From NCBI GenBank assembly GCA_910890315.1, contig CAJVGD010000010.1:992001-1056000 (forward strand): a stretch of 64,000 nucleotides of DNA, written 5' to 3'. This document shows positions 58,458 through 64,000 of the stretch, piece by piece. The notes below the pieces were generated by a model that did no database searches, was not told where the DNA came from, and saw only the letters and a program-made list of their open reading frames with translations. Position numbers and translations under genes: made by a program. Numbering within the stretch: the stretch's first letter is position 1; each line of letters starts with the position of its first letter. The DNA comes from Serendipita indica DSM 11827 (lineage: Eukaryota > Basidiomycota > Agaricomycetes > Sebacinales > Serendipitaceae).

Positions 58458-61400
58458 TCAGACGAACCGTTCTCCGCCTTCTCCACCGCGCATAACGGCC
58501 TGTAGGAAGGCGAAGAAACGCTCTCCGTACTCTATTGGATTCACGGGACTAATCTTGTGCTATAACAAGATGTCAGTAAGCTTTCGAGCAATTCACACGA
58601 CCATACCTTGTTGGCTTTGAGTCCCTTGTAGATATGTTCCATCCGTTTAGTCAGGGTCCATCGAGTAAGGATATCAATGATGCCGAGATAGTAGACGACG
58701 CCATTACCGTCACTCTCAACTTCGGTCGCATCTTGAATCTTTCCATCGACGACCACCCGACCACCTAGTCCACCTCGCCACTCTCGATCAAGATCGTCCG
58801 TGGCACGGTACCCACCATCGTCACTATAAAAGATGAACCCGCTACGATCCGAAGGTAAAGGATCCTCCTCGGGCAAATTGGACGATTCGAGCGTGTGTAA
58901 CGGTGACGGTTTCAGTGACCTTCCACCGGCTGAAACTTTGCGGACTCGTTGCGGAGTTGCGGAGGCGTTTTCTCCCGTGGCTGAGGTAGATGCGCCAATT
59001 GTGGTTTGGTGTTGTCTCTGGGCAACCAAGATGGCGCGACGAACTTCCATGGCATGCTTGATGCCTATCCATTTTCGAGCGCCAATCGGCGCATCCATAT
59101 CCGGAACGTCCTTGATATCAGGCTGCGGAGATGATGAGAGCCGATCCCTTGAATCCTAAATAACTCATACCTTGAACACTTTGAGTGTGTTGCTACGGAT
59201 GTTCTCCTTGTTTCCTCGCTTTACACTGTGTAAACCGACGAGTAACGAGTAATCCATGACACCAATAGACTTGAGGAACTCGACGTCTCTTCGAAGTTGC
59301 TCAGTGAGAAGCGCACGCTTATAGGGACCAAACTTCATCTCGTCAGTACAAGTATTGAGAAAGTTGGGACACTCACCTCCAGCACGCGCCCTCTCTCAAT
59401 CCAGTTCATATCCTTCATCACAGCTCCGGGATTATCTTCCAACTTGCTAGCCGGCAGATGTCGTCCAACGGTGGATCCTTTCAGGTCATATGTCTCGTGG
59501 ATATCTCGATGCGCAGGGAAGAGATTGTTCATGATGACGAAATGAATCTTCTTTCCTCGTGGAAGCTTGACACGATGCAATCCGTAGAAGCTAAGAAGAC
59601 GTGTCAGCGAAGCTTGGTATTCGAAGCGTACTACCTACCGAGAGATGAGGGTGTGTGGATTGTCCTTGACGTGTCGATAGTAGTCCTTTAGGACTCTACG
59701 CAGCCATTTGTGTTCGATGGCTCGGATAGTCTTGATAATGAAGCGATAGTCCCGCGAGTAGTAGAAGAAGCTTCCAGACTTTCCGGGCGAGCCAAGCTCA
59801 GAGAGAATGTATCTAACAAATGTCAGCCACATGTAACATAGCGGTTTGTCACGCACTTGCTCGTCAAACTCAGTAGATAATCGGCCGGATCGATATTGAA
59901 ACTGTCTTCTCTCAGGCTTCGGAATACCCAAGGAGCGTAGTCCTTGAACTTGAAATCATACTGTAAACACGTTAGAATCGGATCCGCTCAGCGAAACAAG
60001 CACCGCACCTTGGCGCTCGGTGTCAACTCGTTTCCAATCACGTCAAAGTTGTACTTGTGAGCGGCAGTGTAATCTTCATCCGTCAGTGGACGAGGAGCCT
60101 TGGCTTGACAACGCGAGACCTGCCAGCAAAATGAGCGGCATTCCCTGGAGCAACGCAAAAAACATACCGCGACACGAATGCCAGTAAGCATGTTGTACAT
60201 GAGGATGTAATTCACGTGTCCCTCGCCAACAACATTGCCAACAACAGGTCTCCACTCATCCAAGCTCTTACCACCAGCACTTCTACCACCCACACTACGA
60301 CCGCCGACGCTCCCGCTACGGGAGTGGCCCTTCTCTTTGCCCTTTCCTTCTCGCCTGTCTCGACCACCGGGTAGGTATTTCTCCTCTTCTTCGGCCTCTT
60401 CCTCTCGGCGCTTCCGCTCTCTTCTGATATGCTCCGCTTGCTTTCGCATATCTTCATCAAGAGCGAGATCCCATCCCTCAAGGACCGTAGTCGAGGCAAC
60501 AACACCAGTGGTCGTAGAAGACATGGCCACCGTGGACGAGCCAGCTTTCGACTTGGATACCATACCTGTCGAGCCAGTCGTATTTCGTCTCGTCGGTTTG
60601 ACTGACGAGGGACCGCCGGTAGTCGTCTGGGTATTCGCATTGGCACTCAAAGCCGACGACGGATGGAGCAAGGACCCAGATCGACTCTGAGTCCTCGAGC
60701 CAGCAGCAGTATTCTGGGTACCTGGAGCCGACGTAGAATCGGCACCTTCAGGCGCGGATTCAGCGGCTTGCGCCTCCTCAATCGCAGAATGGATTCCAAC
60801 GCCGTCCGGACGAGAGACGCTCGGACTATGGGATGGACTAGAGTGAATCGTATTTGTATCCAGGAAAATATTGGCTTTCCGTGGTGGTGTACCTGGTACG
60901 GGTATGGGTTGCGACTCTGGATTCGAAACACCATTCGCAAACGCGGCGACTGCGGCTTTGACTTTTGCAGAATCAACGTCGATCGGCGATGGCCCCGTAA
61001 CCAGATGTGCAGGCAAATCGTTTCCGGGATTCGAGGTGTGATTATTGCCGTCGCTGGTGCCTGGGCGGATCGTCTTGCTTGGGCTGGACTCGGTGCCATC
61101 CAGTGGTGCAGCTGCTGCAGATTTGGGGTGCAAAAGATTGTTCAGGAACCCTTCATTGACGGGACCAGTGGCATGGATGACCGGAGGGACACCTGGGGTA
61201 TTCGGGGCTTCATAGACGTATCCCTGCACGGTATCCAATGATTCTCGAGAACTCCCTCCGTCAGCAGTTCCATAAACGCTCCCTGTTAAACAAATAAGCA
61301 TGCCAATACCAGAACAACGACATTGCCTACCTCCACCATATGCGGATCCAGCGACGAGGGGCGCAGTTTGAAAGGACGTGTTGGAGATCATACTACTCCT

Positions 61401-61655
61401 TTTCGAGTCGTACCTTCCAAGTTGGCTTGTACTTCTGTCATATGTGGGCCGTGTGTTTAGCACGTTGGCGACGTTGCTTGGACTCGTAGATCCAGGACTT
61501 GAATTGACTCCACTTGTACTATTATTGCCACTTGGAATGCGAGAGGGATCAAATGAGGACGGTGGGTGGCTTGTAGCAGGTGTAGGCGATTGCGAAGGAG
61601 ATGGAAAGTCGCGTCCGCCCTCGCTGGACGGACTTGGGATGACAACAGCGGCCAT
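58458..61655 (-). CDS. Phosphatidylinositol-4-phosphate 5-kinase (MSS4-like)
   Basis: Makes PI(4,5)P2 at the plasma membrane. The start [14 protein letters not shown] opens a disordered Ser/Thr/Pro region of about 400 aa with a charged helix ([16 protein letters not shown]) and SRSGSVGG repeats. The PIPK domain follows: [45 protein letters not shown], the MNNLFP segment, [37 protein letters not shown], and the activation loop ending [13 protein letters not shown], all expected in active kinases. It stops at GGERFV (58458-58460). There are several introns of about 50 nt (one lies inside SAYGG/GSVYG near 61335-61280). The downstream same-strand neighbour is UGGT. Confidence 0.93.
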
Positions 61656-62233
61656 AAGTTGACAATGTCTTGTAGTTTCTACGGGACAAGGAACTCTCCG
61701 CTAAACGCTGGCGTTGGAAGTCAGCGCCAGCTCGATTCCAATCCGCGAGTCTCACACAGGCAAACAGACGCACACTAGGGTGTTGAGGTTGTATCTACGC
61801 CACAAAGATATTGCCTATTTGTGACTTGAGCGTTGAATTGGGAGCGCTCTTCCGCTGTACGGCGTCGGCGATGTCCCCTTGGAGTTTCGGTCGCCAGCAA
61901 TGCTCACGAAACCAGTCAAAGAGAGTCGATCGATACGAAAATATTTGTTGAGAATTTGTAAAGTCGAAATGCCAGGCCGAGTAAAATCTTGCTGGGACTT
62001 GGCAGGCAGCAAGTCGGTTCTATTCCCTTCTTCCGACAACAGCCACACTGGCAAGCAGATACATTATACCAGGAGGCTCAAGGATCAGAAGGGCTCTACA
62101 CGGATAAGAAAAACTCGCTACTTTATATTTTAACAGGGATGGAAAAGCCACTAATGAGCAAGTCCGACATCTCCTACCTTTTGAGATCTGTGTAAATAAT
62201 ACGGTATACAGGGATATCAATTGTAAGACAGTA
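61656..62233. other. Intergenic between MSS4-like start and NLR2 end
   Basis: About 580 bases with only short, unsupported reading frames. Contains the 5' flank of the kinase gene and the 3' flank of NLR2. Confidence 0.45.
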
Positions 62234-64000
62234 CTAGTGAACTCCTGTCCGGATCTGGGTCCAAGAATCGCCACATCGAAAGTGTGTGAAATCAAGTTTG
62301 GTCGCACGGAGAGGACTCGATGTCGGCATAGTCAGAAGAAGACGCGGCCGTAATAATCCATGTCGATTATCTGGCGGTACCCAAAATAGACGTTTACCCG
62401 AGGATTGCACCCAGCCATCGTGTGAGAGTGAACATTGATCGAACCCGGGTACAGGGATTGACAACGGAATTCCCTGAGAGTCTTCCGTAAAATCGGAACT
62501 CTCAGATCCACTGTCATCCTGATTGGAGTTGTTGATATTTGTGTCTAGGATCATGAGTCAGATCATGGAACATAATTGGGGATACACCGAGCGATAGTTA
62601 CCAGTGGCTGCAATCCAAACTCGAATGGTGCGATCCTCGGAGCCAGATACGATTCGCGAGCCATCTGGCGAGAATGCGACAGTATTGACCTCTCCATCGT
62701 GACCTACGAGTGGCTCTCCCAAAGACTGGCCAGTGGTTGCATCCCACAACCGAATGGTCTGATCATCGGAGCCAGATACGATTCGTGAGCCATCTGGCGA
62801 GAATGCGACGGCATTGACCCGCCCATCGTGACCTTCGAGTGGCTCTCCCAAAGACTGACCAGTGGCTAAATCCCACAACCGAATGGTCTGATCGGATGAG
62901 CCAGATGCGAGTTTTGAGCCGTCTGGCGAGAATACGACGGAAGTGACCGGTCCTTTGTGGCCCTGGAATGGCTTTCCCAATGGCCGACAAATGGTTAGAT
63001 CCCATATTTGAATGGTATGGTCATGCGAACCAGAGGCGATTCGCAATCCGTCTGATGAGAATGCGACAGGAAAAAAGGTTCCGTAGGCTGCCCACAGACT
63101 ACGCAAAGGCTGGCCAGCAACTGCATCCCAGAATCGAATGGTGCAATCATCCGAGCCAGATACAATTCGCGAGCCATCTGGCGAGAATGTGACAGCATTG
63201 ACCTCTCCATCGTGACCTCCGAGTGGCTCTCCCAAAGACTGGCCAGTGGTTGCATCCCACAACCGAATGGTCTTATCAAACGATCCAGATACGACTCGTG
63301 AGCCATCTGGCGAGAAGGCGACGGCATTGACCCGTTGATCGTGACCCTCGAGTGGCTCTCCCAAAGACTGGCCACTGGTTGTATCCCATAGTCGAATGGT
63401 TGTATCGGAAGAGCCAGATACAATTCGTGAACCTTCTGGCGAGAACGCGACGATTTCGACCGATAATTCGTGACCTTGGAATGGCTCTCCCAAAGACTGG
63501 CCAGTGGATGTATTCCACAGTTGAATGGTGTTATCTTCTGAGCCAGATACGATCTGTGAGCCATCTGGCGAGAATGCGACGGCTCCGACCGTGAATCTGT
63601 GACCTTCAAGTGGCTCTCCCAAAGGCTGGCAAGTGACGGCATCCCACAGTTGAATGCTTTCATCAGACGAGCCAGATACGATTCGCATACCATCTGGCGA
63701 GAATGCGACGGCATTAACCTCTCCCTCGTGCTCTTCGAGTGGCTCTCCCAAAGACTCGCCAGTGTCTGCATCCCAAAACCGGATGGTCTTATCGGACGAT
63801 CCAGATACGATTTTTGAGCCATCTGGCGAGAATGCGACGGCATTGACCTCTCCTTCGTGACCTTTGAGTGGTTCTCCCAACGATTGACCAGTGATTGCAT
63901 CCCACAATCGAACGGTGCAGTCCTTCGAGCCAGATACAATTCGTAAGCCATCTGAAGAGACTGCTACGGCATTGACCCTCCCCGTGTGACCTTGGAGTGG
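62234..64000 (-). CDS. NLR2: WD40 repeats and C-terminal cap (5' part beyond window)
   Basis: Partial gene; the 5' end lies past base 64000. The window holds 11 WD40 repeats, from GHTGRVNAVAVSSDG at the edge to [15 protein letters not shown]. One of them (AAYGTFFPVAFSSDG) lacks the usual GH. An intron at 62601-62545 joins the last exon 62544-62234, which encodes DTNINNSNQDD, an acidic linker, then CSLSHDGWVQSSGKRLFWVP, RPRLLLTMPTS and LDFTHFRCGDSW. That cap is clearly homologous to the end of the NLR at 40307-45669. Frames are intact here. The repeats are less uniform than those of the first NLR. A NACHT domain is expected upstream but not seen. Confidence 0.85.

Noticed and set aside
60235-61241. 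Plus-strand reading frames opposite the MSS4-like gene
   Set aside because: They mirror the Ser/Pro-rich N-terminal coding region of the kinase and have no recognisable domain.

Overview
The window looks like nuclear DNA of a basidiomycete (Agaricomycetes). Genes carry many 35-60 nt GT..AG introns. The content is typical of mushroom-forming or Rhizoctonia-like fungi: DUF7918 proteins, F-box families, and NACHT-WD40 NLRs with an alpha/beta-hydrolase head. A Rhizoctonia or Ceratobasidium-type genome is my guess from this gene content; no marker in the window proves it.

Region 1 (about 0.1-20.2 kb) is a large inverted duplication. The left arm, read on the minus strand, holds histone H3, DUF7918-a and DUF7918-b. 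The right arm, on the plus strand, mirrors it with DUF7918-e, DUF7918-f and histone H3. The H3 ends of the arms are nearly identical, including introns and promoter, while the DUF7918 copies have diverged. The spacer holds an APH-type kinase, a broken DUF7918-c, a decayed third H3 copy, a Sel1-repeat chitin synthase activator (SKT5/CHS4-like) with a CaaX end, a single-pass membrane protein and an intact DUF7918-d.

Region 2 (20.6-33.7 kb) is mostly housekeeping: two large F-box proteins, a DNAJC17-like J protein, a TPR protein, and a divergent SEC23 / SEC14-like pair. Region 3 (34-47.4 kb) is a tandem array of a small F-box-like family, with two intact copies and four decayed ones. It is interrupted by an NLR: hydrolase-like domain, NACHT, 14 near-identical WD40 repeats and a C-terminal cap. 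This NLR has a one-base deletion in repeat 9.

Region 4 (47.9-61.7 kb) holds a seven-TM receptor with a very long cytoplasmic tail, a UDP-glucose:glycoprotein glucosyltransferase and an MSS4-like PIP5-kinase. Region 5 (62.2-64 kb) is the 3' end of a second WD40 NLR that runs off the window.

The accessory zones (Regions 1, 3 and 5) show repeated duplication, decay and local homogenisation. The housekeeping blocks between them look orderly. The most unusual points are: the H3/DUF7918 palindrome; an H3 tail two residues longer than normal next to K27; a conserved sumoylation-type site followed by SUMO-binding-like motifs in DUF7918 proteins; and a frameshifted NLR whose repeat units stay open in the alternative frame.
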